In this document: positions 54,301 to 64,000 of the stretch, piece by piece | Position numbering within the stretch: the stretch's first letter is position 1 | How the letters are laid out: each line of letters begins with the position of its first letter | Assembly (NCBI RefSeq): GCF_029227915.1 | Contig: NC_079877.1 | Location: forward strand, 28,421,851 to 28,485,850 | Length of the DNA: 64,000 nucleotides | Direction of reading: 5' to 3' | DNA from: Hydractinia symbiolongicarpus | Taxonomy: Eukaryota > Cnidaria > Hydrozoa > Anthoathecata > Hydractiniidae | Made by a program: the position numbers and the translations under genes | Notes under the pieces: model-generated | Told to the model about the DNA's origin: nothing | Databases searched by the model: none | What the model saw: the letters and a program-made list of their open reading frames with translations, nothing else

Positions 54301-57300
54301 CACAAAGAAAGACGTTCTTCGGAATCTCTTGGCATATTAATTTAATTTTGGGCTTATATTTACATACCCATAGCTCTCGGTCTCCATAAGATGGCCAAGA
54401 TTACGAGAATAATAATGCATATGATCATGAGTCCTATCAACGCCCATATAACATCCCAATTAGGAGATACGTTGCTTACCTGAAGAAAGAGTCATTTTTA
54501 TAGTACTTGCGTAGAAAGGAAAAAAACCCAGCATATTATAAAAACCTGTCTTTACCTGACTAGGCCCAATCCCGAATTTGGTGAGAACATTCGGCGTTTG
54601 TGCATCCATGCGATCAGCACATGACGAACCTAATTTGGGCACAACCACTATGGTTTGTCGTCTCTCTTCAGCATTGTCGTGGAAGACAAATATACCAGGT
54701 TCCGAAAACACGTTTACAAAAGTGGTGATAGTGAGGTTTGTGCTTTGTATTAAAACGTGTAACTGTCTGAACTGACCATAATCAAAGTAAGGATTTGTGT
54801 TAAACAAATGATTCTTGGTGTATCGTGGATAGTTACTCGCCGATCTATTATCTGTGTTTAAATTTATCGAAAAGATAACAACTTGGCCGACATTGACGCA
54901 AATAACCGGCGACCTGATGCCGTTTGGTTCAACAATATTTGCTCCTGTTGATACAGCTCGTCTTCGTCTTCGACGACTTGTCGAGTTTGTCACTCCTCCG
55001 TCTCCTCTTACAGCACTTAAAGCTTCATTTACATTAGCGGGAACTAATCCATAAGGGCCTGCTGCACTATACTGAACAATCTCACACTTCCTTGTCGTGT
55101 AATCGAAATCGTTTAATCCATACTCATTGCTTATTGGCGTTTTAGCCACACCGCCTCGTTTATCAGTCACAATAGCATACAGAACGCCTGTTTCTTCTCG
55201 CTTGATCTCAAAGGTAGGAGCTTGGAGTAGACAAGTCTGATTGCATATTTCTCTCAACACAATGTATTTGTTGCAGCTACAGCCCCCTCGTGTTGTGTTG
55301 AACGAGCCACCGTCAGGTCCACATTCTGTCACGCAGTAATCTGAAGGAAGGTTTTTGGTTCCAATGCATTTCATGGTTCTTGCCTCACGAGCAAAACCAC
55401 CTGGACATCTGTCAGCAACCTATATACGTGGGTTAATAGAAAAACTGAAATCATAGTAATAATAAATACAAATTATTATTTAGTGGCGTGAACACCTAAT
55501 TAAACACCCTTTAAAGTAACTAGATGCGATAGAATCAGTATTAGACTAAGTCTGAACTGAACACTTAGAAATAGATACGGCCAATTAAAATTTAACATAC
55601 CTTGGGTTGGCATGGCTTATCACTATTTCCTTCGGTTTGTTCAACATCAACGACATCATAATAAATGAATCCACCCTCACACACGCATGAACCATCAGAA
55701 ACTTGAAACGATCGGTGCAATCCAATACAAGTGCACTTCAACTGACCAGGTTCTGCTAGTGCACTGCTCCCGCAAGGACGACACGCTCGCTTCCCTTTCT
55801 CATTATTGAACGTGTTTTTAGGACATGGTAAACAGTCGCTTCCCTTAGTAGCTTTTGTCAAATTTCCATACATGCCCGGTTGACAAGGTACCTAAACATC
55901 AGTAAATATTTCTCAATGATATAAAAGACTGGTCGTTACATCTTTTAAAAACCATGTGTTAAATAAATACATACAGGCTTAGGTGATCCTTCGGGACAAT
56001 AATAACCTTCGGGACATGAATGTTCGTACGGATCTTTTGTTCCAAGTGGACAGTAATAACCGGCTGGACAAATAGTACAGTTTATTCGGTCCACATCATT
56101 CCCATAAAAACCAGGTGGGCAGATTAAGCAGTTGTTTTCCAAGGATGTTCTGTTACCAGCATTGGTAATAGCTTTGTACCCCAATGGACACTTAAGTTCG
56201 TGTGAACTACCAGGTGGGCAGTACACAGGATACTCACAACGTGTAGGGAAGTTAGTCCCGTTTGGACAGAAGTAGCCGCCTGTTCAGAAATAAATATGTT
56301 ACAACACAATCAGTAGGTTATAGACGAACCACAAGAAGAACGTTCAATACACACAAATACAAGGGATCGATTAAACCCAAATATAAAAAAACGGAGGAGA
56401 GGATTCGCTATCTCCACCCTTCTACCTGTTTTTTGTTAATAACTCTTTTTCACTATGTCACACAGCTATGATACTTAGCTACAATACATAACCCTAGATA
56501 TTGGCTAATACTTAAACCTACCCTTTCTATTAAATCCTTATAATCGATAGGATATAATAACTTCCGCTAGGAACAAGACTAGAACTCGGATATATAAAAT
56601 AGGTCTATTTTATAAGTCAGCAAGAGACTGTTGGTTGAAGATAAGAAAATAAACTAACCTGGACATAGCCTAGGTTCAGCCGTTTGGGCAGGACACCAGT
56701 AACCTCCTGGACACATTGTTTCTAATGAGGCACCATCAGTTAAGTTATTACGACAAAATGTTCTCGGCGCACATGGAATTCCACTATAGTTGGTAGAAGC
56801 AAACGGACAGTAAAAACCGCCAGGACAAGGAGAACATTGATCCGCATCTCTAGCACCTGGCGTAATCCTTCGCCTACCCGCAGGACACCATACTGGAATC
56901 TGTCCTTCTGGACAATAATGACCGATAGGACATGCACTAGCTGTAAAATTCGGCAGGCCTGTTTCATTACACCAATATCCAGCTGGGCACGGAAAACAGT
57001 CGGATAGACTTTTTCCCCATCCTTCGTCTCGATAGGTTAATGCAGGACAGTCAATAGGCGGTGATCCTTCAGGGCAGTACTTACCCGGTGGACACGGATG
57101 TACACGCGGGTCTCCTAAAAACACAACAATTCTGCAATTCTAATCAGGCTCAACAAAAGATAGTTATAACAGTATGCAGAGTAAAAACCCGTCAGAAATT
57201 AATGCAAAACAGGACTGCAAACAAATGCTAACATCAAAATCACTTGCCTGCAAAACACTCCTGACCAGCTGGGCATGGCAAGCAATCAGTAATATCACCT

Positions 57301-60300
57301 TTACCACCATATAATGCTTTGAACGTGGCATTTGGACAGGCTGTTGGTTCAATTGTATGGTGGGGACAGAAATAGCCTGGTGGACATGGACCAACCTTGC
57401 TTACGGTTGTATTAATACTACTTGGTGTTGGAGACGGGCTACCAGCTTGACACCAATATCCTGCTGAACACTCGCCGACAATAGTACCTAAAAACATTAA
57501 AAGCAAAAAAGTGAGAAAAAATTTTGCCTGTAACACATCAAGCAGAGATCACATATTTTTACTAGTGACTCACCTGTTGTGCAGTAAGAACCTGCTGGAC
57601 ACGGCCGACATTGCATAGAAGATTCCAACCCTGTATCATTATCATTTGTATATGTTCCATTGGGACACAGATTCGGGATTTCGGTTTTCACTGGACAGTA
57701 ATATTTCGGTGGACACTTAACAGGTTTATACACTTTATTTTCACAATAATAACCAGCCGGACAATCATCACAAGACCCTTGCATACGATTTTGCTGATAT
57801 GTACCTGAAAGTAAGTAATAAACATTATGTAATAGATTAAAGAAATGTAAGTTCCTGATTATTTGGCAGAAATAAGATAATAGGTCCATAAATTTACAGA
57901 ATAATACTATACAAAATAATGAATTGAAAAGTATAGGTGTGTACCTCCTTCACATTCCAAAGGTAATGCAGTTCCAAGTGGACAGTAATGGCCTACCCAA
58001 CATGTAAAATTTTGAGGAGTTGATACCGTATTCAGGTGGCCAGCTGGACAATACCATCCTTCTGCACATGGACCCGTGGGAGCAGTTAACCCAGCCACAT
58101 AACAATAACTGCCAGGTGTACAAGGATAGCATTCAATATCTGTTCTGGCGCCTGTTTTATTTCTAAATTTTCCTCTTGGGCATTTGATAGGTGACGGTGT
58201 ACCCATTGGACAATAATGACCAGCTGGACAGAGTCCATTTAAAGGATAAAGCGGATGGCTACCATTGGGGGTGATAGACGATGCACCTCCTTGGCAATAA
58301 AAACCTTCTTTACAATATCCTTGTGGATTAATGTTTCCATAACCAGGACAAAACATACCTGGTGTACAATCTACACAAGAATTGGGAAAGCTCATACCAG
58401 AACGGTTATTATAAGTCCCTGGTGGGCATCTCTGAGCCAGGCCACCTGGACAGTAGTATCCATGCTTACAAGACAGTGGCGTTGTCATATTGTATTCTGG
58501 ACACGTGTGGCCAGCATCACAGGTGGTACAGCTCTCCTGCGCTTCATTAGCCTGATATGTACCTGGTGTACAACTTTGTTCGATTTGACTTCCTGAAAGA
58601 AAGAATACATAAGTAGGTAAAACGTAAAACGTAAAGAACAAGCATAGAGGTTGTATTAAAAACAGGCTATTTTTCTTACCCACTGGGCAAAAGTAACCTC
58701 TCGGACACTTATATCCGGTTATACCATCTGTTGGAGTTGGGGTATAAGCTGCTTTTACGCACACATAGCCGGCGGAACAAGAAGGTGGATTCTTCAATTC
58801 TTTAGCTCCAATAACATTGCAATACCTCCCTGGAGGACAATCCTGACAGTTCTCCCGCTTTCGCAATCCTGATACTCCTGAGTAATAACCGCGAGGACAG
58901 GGTTCAGGTATAGCTGTACCATTTGGACAATAATACCCTTTTGGACACAAATCATTAAAGAAATCGAATGACCACGATGTAGCGTTAATGTACTTGATAG
59001 GAGTTGGTGATTTGGCAGCTTTTACACAATAGTAACCGGCATAACATTTTCCAGTAGGTGCAGATAATCCGTCTGTTTCACAATACGTTCCATTAACACA
59101 ATCCAGGCATTGATCTATGCTTGCAAAGCCAGCATCAGGACCGAACGTTCCAGCTTTGCAGGGATACGATTTCTTGTATGATGTTCCAGCTGGGCAGTAA
59201 TGACCAGTGGGACAGTGTTTAGGTGTAACTACAGGCCCTTCTGATGGATCGCAGTAAAATCCAGGTGGACATTCTATACACAAATCTTGTGTGGAAACAT
59301 TTTGGTACGTACCATTACCACATGGGATAGGATATGGTGAGCCAGTTAGACAGTAGTGACCTGGCAAGCAAGAAAAGGTGGATGGTGTTGCAGAAGATTG
59401 ACCACCAGGGCAGTAATATCTTAAACGAAAGAGAAAACATGTAACTAAAGAGGACATAAACTACATACAAATGAAATTAGTCACAATAGGTAGTAATTAC
59501 TTTTCAGCACATTGACCAGTTTCTCTTGATAAACCTTTTGTTTCACAATACCAACCAGCTGTACAATTCATACAGTCACTTTCCTTCTCATTATTAGTAC
59601 TATTGGAGAATTTCCCAGCTGAACAAGACCGAGGAGCAGGAACTCCTGAAGGACAATAGTGTCCTGTTGGACAATCGACTTGTCTTGGAGTTGTTGACTT
59701 TCCAGTACAGTAATATCCAGCACTGCAGTTGGCAGATGGAGAATCCAAACCAGCATGTTGACAATATTTACCTGCTGGACATTCTGTTGGTTTTGCACTT
59801 CCTTTGGGACAGTAATGGCCTGCTGGACATATATCACCTAAAACGTTTTAAACAACAAAGGAACAATAAAAACGCACTTTTAAAGAGTTATTGTAAAAAC
59901 ATTACTAGCTCTGTTCAGATTTATTTGCAGGGTAAACTTAAAATATATGTTACCTCTAGTATCGTTAACTGATGGGCAGACACAACCATACGGCTTGTAA
60001 CATGTTGAATTAACTGAAGTTGCATTTGTTGGATCAATGCTACCATATACACCTGGTCTTGACGAACGTGCTCCCATACGACAAAAGAAACCAGCATCAC
60101 ATTCACCATTTGGTGTTACTCGTCCATATCCTTCACAATAGAAACCAGGTGGACACAAAGTACAAGCATGTACACTTGATTGGCCTGTTTTGTTGTTAAA
60201 ACTGCCTGGTGGACAGGCATACTGGGTGGAAGTTCTTGTCCCATTTAAACAATAGTGGCCCGGTGGACAATCATATGGGTGGACAGTTGTACCATTGCAA

Positions 60301-63300
60301 AATTTACCTAAAAAAGAGGGGGTTTTTCAGTGAAGAAACTATGGCCTAAAAACGACAAAAAGCAACAAGAAAAAACAAAACTTACCACCTAAGCAAAGAA
60401 AGCATTTCTGAACTTTATCGGCGTTGGAGTAATAACCAGCATGACATGGCGCCGGAGTGGATGTATTTGCTGGACATTCATGTCCTTTTGGACATATGCC
60501 ACCAATCCCTTCATGACTTCCAGTTGGGGCTTTTGTGTCTACACCTATTTGGCACCAATACCCTGGATCACAAACACCAGTTGGTTTTGACAACCCGCTT
60601 CCCTCACAGTAAGAGCCTGCTGTACAGTTTGTGCATTCTGAGATATATTTCAAACCAAGCCTGGCTCCATATGTTCCTGATGGACACGGTTGGATATCAA
60701 AACCAGTATTACCAGGACAGAAGTAACCTTGTTGACATAAATCTGCTGCTACTTGTCTTGTACACATATAGCCTGGTGGACAGATTAGGCATTCCCAAGC
60801 ACCTGAAAAAAAATGACAATGTATTACTTAAAATAAACACATGTTTTTACTTATTCAGTTCCCTTCAAGAAAAATACATCGACAAAATAGTAAATGGTAA
60901 AAACTTCAGAAAGGACTCAAGAAAATATTTGAATACCTGTATTGTTCATGTATGTTCCATTTCGACAAGGTTGTGGTTTTGTTGAGCCTGGTGGGCAGAA
61001 TGTACCTACAGGACATATATCACCAGTGGTATTGTCACTAGGGTTCATAACTTTAGCACCGCCCAGACAGTAATATCCACGCTGACACAAACCACTCACG
61101 TTGGTTAAACCTGGTGAATCGCAGTATGTTCCAGGAAGACATGCTAAAAAACCATTTACAATTTTAATTACGCAGTCTTTACATGGACTTGAGATTGGGT
61201 TTTAAAGAGTAGTTTAAACCACATTGTAAGAGAATTGAGCTGATATGTAGTTTCTCATATCAGGTATGTAGAAACTGCAGAAGCAGTAAGACACGTGCAC
61301 AATAGCTTTGAAATAACATTTACCTAAACAGTCTTCAAATTGTGATTTCTGCTCAAATGGTTGAAAAGTTCCTTCAGGACATTTCTTAGGGGAAGGCGTT
61401 CCTTTTAAGCAATAGCTTCCATTTGGACATTTCATGCCATAAGACTTTCCATCTGGTGTTGATTCAATAGATCCACTTATACACCAATAACCAGACTCGC
61501 ATTCTTTGAAAGGTTTTGTTGCACCTGATGTAGGACAATACCAACCAGCTGAACAAGGTGCACAGCTGGATGCATTATGAAGACCTGTTGAATTACTATA
61601 TGTTCCTGAAAGAGTAAAATTAAAAGGAGATCATACATAGGTATTATTAACCCTATAATAACTGTTTATAAGGGCGATTCCGGAGAGTATTGACCGACGT
61701 CAAAGCATTGCCCGAGCTTGTGAGGGCAATACGCGACAGAGGTAAATCAATATTCTCCGGTATTGCCCGACATAAACAGTTATTATATGGATTATTATCC
61801 AGGTGCTGCATTTTACAAAAAACATAACATTATAAGCAGGACGTAGAAACCATGTCTTTATAGACACTATTTCCATGGAACGGACATTCAAACTAAAAAT
61901 AATTTTTTCGAATCGAATATCGTGTAAACATTACAGGTTTTTATCGTAGCTACAAAAGAAAAAGATAAAGTAGGTTTCACTACTTTTTCGCGTTTTGTTC
62001 ACTTTTTTCCGTGTTTATTTACATTTAACGCTACTATATTTAAACTATAAACACGGTTGCTATGGTAGCGGGCAATACCGTGGAATATTGCCCGCTATGA
62101 CGTAAGTTTTAACCAATCACATTGCACGATTTTCGAAAATATTGATGCCGCCCTTTTGCCCGGGTAATAAAACGATATATTTTCCTGCAATAAAAACATT
62201 GATATAATAGGCTGTATTATAAATTAAGAAAGAGATGCTAATTAAAATTTATCATTCTACCTTTTGGACATTCTGTTCCTGATGATGATTGTTCCTGACA
62301 ATATTTCCCTTCTGGACATATATCACCTGATACAACATCAGTTGGTGTGGGCGTAGATGCACCAGATTTACAGAAGTAACCTGAACAACAAAATATAACA
62401 AAATAATAAATAAACATCTTAAAGTACAGGTTTCTGTCTTATCCTTTTTCGAATATAAGATTTCTTACCAGGTGAACATGGTCCTGAAACAGTTGTATTG
62501 CCATGACCACCACAGTAAAAACCAGGATCACAAGGTGAACAATCCTTATGAGATTCCAAACCAACTAGATCACTGTATGTTCCAGGTAAGCAAGGATATT
62601 GACGAATCGAAGATGTATTGGAAGGACAGTAATAACCAGGTGTACAGTTGCGTGGTTGAATGACACCTTGACCAGGTGGTAATAGAGTAGGATCACAAGC
62701 AAATCCACGTGGACATAATTTACAGACATACATTCCACTGCTGTCTTGGTATTCACCTAAATGGAATTTCGTGATTATAACTTATGACATACTGAACAAA
62801 ATTTGGATAAAGATCAGGCCATTATAAACCTTGTATATGGTTTACCTGCAAAAACGATATGTTGTAAATATGCAGAAACACAATAATAGGGTAGTATACC
62901 TGCCGGGCACGGTAATGGGGAGCCAGTTCCTGTAGGACAATAAAATCCTTTGGGACATTCCACTGTATTATTTCTTGATGATCCTGATGGACAATAAAAA
63001 CCTTGAAGACACAGAAATATGGATTCTGTCATGCCAGGGAAAGGACAATAAAATCCAGCTGAACAGTTACTACAATGGTCTTGATGATACTTTCTTAAAT
63101 CAGGGTTAAATGTTCCTACAGGACATTGTTTTTCAACGGGAGTTCCTTCTTCACAATAATGCCCTCTTCTACACTGCCTAGGGGTACTTGATGTTGAACC
63201 CCAGTCACAATAATAACCTGCAGTACAATTGCCAACTGGTGAATGTAACCCTTCAGTATCACAATGTTTTCCTCGGTCACACATCATTGGTTGAGAAGAA

Positions 63301-64000
63301 CCTCTAGGGCAATATGATCCTTGAGGACATATGCTTCCGGTTTGATTAACTGAATAGATTGGGCACGTGTAAATATCTGAACTATTGTGAGCTATGTTTG
63401 TATAATTAACAGGCCGGGGAGTGTAAGCTCCACTTTTGCAAAAGTAACCTTGGTCACAGAAATCATCAGGTATTTTGTTTGCATAACCTGCACAATAATA
63501 ACCTCCAGGACATGGAAGGCAGTCTCGTGGTGTAGTTGCTTTTGTTTGGTTGTTATAAGTTCCTGGCGGACATGGAAACGGAGATGTGGTGCCAGACGGA
63601 CAATAATATCCCATTGGACATTCATTGCCATAAGACTCTGCAGTAGGGTTAGGTAAGACAGCGCGTCCTTTACAAAAATAACCTGGTAAACATGTTCCAT
63701 TAGGAGCTGGTAAACCATATGTTGCACAGAAACTCCCTCCTTCACAATCTGTGCATTCATTCAAGTGTCCCAGCTTAGCTCTATTGCCATAAGTACCAGG
63801 TGGACAGGGAAGAGCTTGGGAATACCCAGATTCACAATAATATCCTTGCGGACAAGGTCCTCCACCTTCTGACTCATTATGTGGATTTGGTGTTATAGCT
63901 CTGTCTTCACAGTAATATCCTACATGACATTTATTTTCAGGATAAGTCATGGCTTCACGATCGCAATAATATCCTGGTGTGCATGGATGACATTGATTGT
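42651..64000 (-). CDS. Giant transmembrane protein: Cys-rich repeats, TM, coiled-coil tail (5' partial)
   Basis: I model 36 exons (first incomplete): 62900-64000, 62469-62756, 62261-62380, 61324-61605, 60937-61143, 60386-60802, 59954-60307, 59501-59837, 58680-59419, 57945-58592, 57574-57804, 57248-57487, 56659-57114, 55975-56279, 55601-55891, 54556-55419, 54368-54479, 53846-54256, 53287-53439, 52897-53165, 52372-52608, 51635-51832, 51292-51495, 50798-50974, 49838-49963, 49362-49538, 49017-49241, 48588-48791, 48389-48469, 48060-48225, 47573-47760, 47150-47312, 46427-46962, 44318-44468, 43375-44156, 42651-43253. Every junction keeps phase, giving about 4,014 codons. The ectodomain (about 2,290 residues) is built of GCC2/GCC3-like repeats (GYYCPxG, CPxGTY, CxxCPxGxYC), then a cupredoxin-like module, one TM helix and a cytoplasmic tail of about 1,700 residues. 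No kinase is present. It is probably a cell-surface receptor, adhesion or matrix-anchoring protein; the function is not known to me. Confidence 0.85.
43375..44156 (-). other. C-terminal globular domain with HTLSHVH motif
   Basis: Exon 35 encodes about 260 residues that are not coiled coil: FVIYKFSTFIRDLLGVHCLH, FYYDPNNRLLYLRRDRLENV and GEFILVLVHTLSHVHVGDMR at about 43810-43865, then FVKEFYKALSVVCSDLF. The HxxxHxH in a hydrophobic helix recalls metal-dependent hydrolase helices (HExxH), but the catalytic Glu is missing, so activity is doubtful. I do not recognise the family. Confidence 0.5.
44850..45500 (+). pseudogene. Transposase remnant with C-terminal PHD-like finger
   Basis: One frame reads KLYVWSDGCGSQFRSRFVFS, WHCNEAHHSIGPMGGVGGTI and KNKVFREV. 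A single in-frame TAG at 45114-45116 follows, then MLEEPEYVKNAPKIADTL and a finger CAFCKINYDDPSDQEWLQCP, CSQWFHESC. The SDGCxSQF...HxxxGPxxGxGGTxK block occurs in transposable-element proteins of invertebrates; I cannot name the superfamily. It lies antisense in the intron and is N-terminally truncated. Confidence 0.6.
45582..46247. repeat. Five copies of CGTACGTCCGACAG in both orientations
   Basis: Copies at 45582-45595 (one mismatch) and 45748-45761 read CTGTCGGACGTACG. Copies at 45898-45911, 45912-45925 (directly tandem) and 46234-46247 read the reverse complement. The motif contains the palindrome CGTACG. In AT-rich DNA five 14-mers within 670 bp are not expected by chance. Confidence 0.8.
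46427..53439 (-). other. Cytoplasmic coiled-coil region of the giant protein
   Basis: Exons 19-33 encode a long, highly charged helical tail rich in Glu, Lys, Ala and Gln. A motif like LxEKLAERRxxR returns in many exons: KKLAEKRQKKTDALRW, DKLAKRKEERIKKLKE, KRKLAERRKAREEAFK. Exons 21-29 all start and end in phase 0 and are multiples of three (81-237 bp), consistent with duplicated coiled-coil exons. Such a rod could link the receptor to cytoskeleton or form dimers (inference). Confidence 0.75.
48316..48386. repeat. (AAC)n microsatellite at an exon 29 donor
   Basis: About 70 bp of AAC units, ending with AGCAGCAGC directly at the 5' splice site of exon 29 on the minus strand (48389-48469). The intron therefore starts GTAGCTGCTGCTGTTGTTG, so length changes occur within a few bases of the donor. 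Confidence 0.85.
54381..54452 (-). other. Transmembrane helix of the giant protein
   Basis: Exon 17 reads SNVSPNWD, then 24 hydrophobic residues (VIWALIGLMIMICIIILVIL and four more), then RPRA as a basic stop-transfer signal. This orients the Cys-rich part outside and the coiled-coil part inside the cell. Confidence 0.85.
54556..55419 (-). other. Exon with polybasic cleavage site and cupredoxin-like module
   Basis: The exon opens with CPGGFAREARTMKC and another Cys-rich unit. A run of six Arg followed by AVS (54958-54975 for the Arg codons) is a strong proprotein-convertase type site. After it, ICVNVGQVVIFSINLNTDN, YTKNHLFNTNPYFDYGQFRQ, TNLTITTFVNVFSEPGIFVF and HDNAEERRQTIVVVPK resemble a beta-rich cupredoxin-like fold without clear copper ligands. 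The exon ends close to the membrane helix. Confidence 0.6.
57115..57247 (-). other. Probable GC-AG intron
   Basis: Exon 12 ends TTTTGCAG and the intron starts GCAAGT, the strong consensus of GC-AG introns. The exon then has 240 bases and the phase joins correctly to exon 13 (G+GA). The nearest GT, four bases further, would break the frame. Confidence 0.75.
61640..62185 (-). repeat. GCGGGCAATA interspersed repeat, copy 2, in intron 3
   Basis: Inverted copy of the family at 41260-41757. It lies in the intron between exons 61324-61605 and 62261-62380. This copy keeps a long hairpin at one end: ATAACTGTTTATAAGGGCGA at 61652 pairs with GGTATTGCCCGACATAAACAGTTAT near 61755-61785, around a loop of about 90 bases. 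Confidence 0.75.

Larger units (their letters stand above)
55420..64000 (-). other. Ectodomain: GCC2/GCC3 (ephrin-receptor-like) Cys-rich repeats
   Basis: Exons 1-15 of the giant gene encode back-to-back units of about 45-55 residues of the form PxGYYCPxGS...PxxCPxGTYxN...xxxCxxCPxGxYC, often with N-glycosylation sites (NGT, NKT, NNQT). The Pfam type is GCC2_GCC3/Ephrin_rec_like, as in SVEP1 or latrophilin-like modular proteins. Most of these exons are multiples of three and code for one to five whole units, consistent with growth by exon duplication. A signal peptide must lie beyond the right edge of the window. Confidence 0.85.

Overview
The window looks like an AT-rich animal genome, most likely a cnidarian and possibly a hydrozoan. 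The evidence is spliced genes with GT-AG introns, an animal-type PCCB last exon, an animal STELLO/DUF288-like gene, a giant Cys-rich receptor-like gene, and a dense mix of CR1-like, DIRS-like, ISL2EU-like, Polinton, SINE and MITE sequences. The species is an inference; no marker in the sequence fixes it.

Layout. 1-2.3 kb holds a 1.1 kb MITE and the last exon of PCCB (+). 3.2-7.0 kb is a decayed CR1/L2-type retrotransposon (-) with endonuclease, reverse transcriptase, a PHD-like finger and a variant 2A-like motif. 7.3-11.0 kb is an apparently complete ISL2EU-type DNA transposon: perfect 55-bp terminal inverted repeats (TIRs), a THAP-DDE transposase and an opposing SWIM-YqaJ gene, both open. 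11.2-15.2 kb is a broken DIRS/Ngaro-type element (gag, RT, RNase H, tyrosine recombinase). 16.6-17.3 kb is a MITE just 5' of a two-exon STELLO-like glycosyltransferase gene (17.5-23.9 kb), whose 5-kb intron holds a tRNA-derived SINE, a long foldback and a perfect palindrome.

24.65-37.81 kb is a degenerate Polinton/Maverick with about 285-bp TIRs, visibly richer in GC than its surroundings. It sits inside an older TTAA-flanked transposon that it split in two. It keeps recognisable PolB, packaging ATPase, retroviral-type integrase, a capsid-like protein, HNH nucleases with Zn-binding repeats, a KilA-N/BRO-like protein and several conserved proteins of unknown function. Nearly all carry stops or frameshifts, and several catalytic residues are replaced, so this copy should be dead.

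39.3-40.3 kb is a three-exon, four-TM protein gene (-). From 42.65 kb to beyond the right edge runs one giant minus-strand gene. I could model 36 exons, with reading phase consistent across all of them, giving about 4,000 residues. Its parts in order are: dozens of Cys-rich GCC2/GCC3 (ephrin-receptor-like) repeats, a polybasic furin-like site, a cupredoxin-like module, one transmembrane helix, about 1,000 residues of cytoplasmic coiled coil, and a conserved-looking C-terminal domain. This gene is the best candidate here for an undescribed biological system. Its introns hold a transposase/PHD remnant, a cluster of a 14-bp motif and an interspersed repeat that also lies just 3' of the gene.
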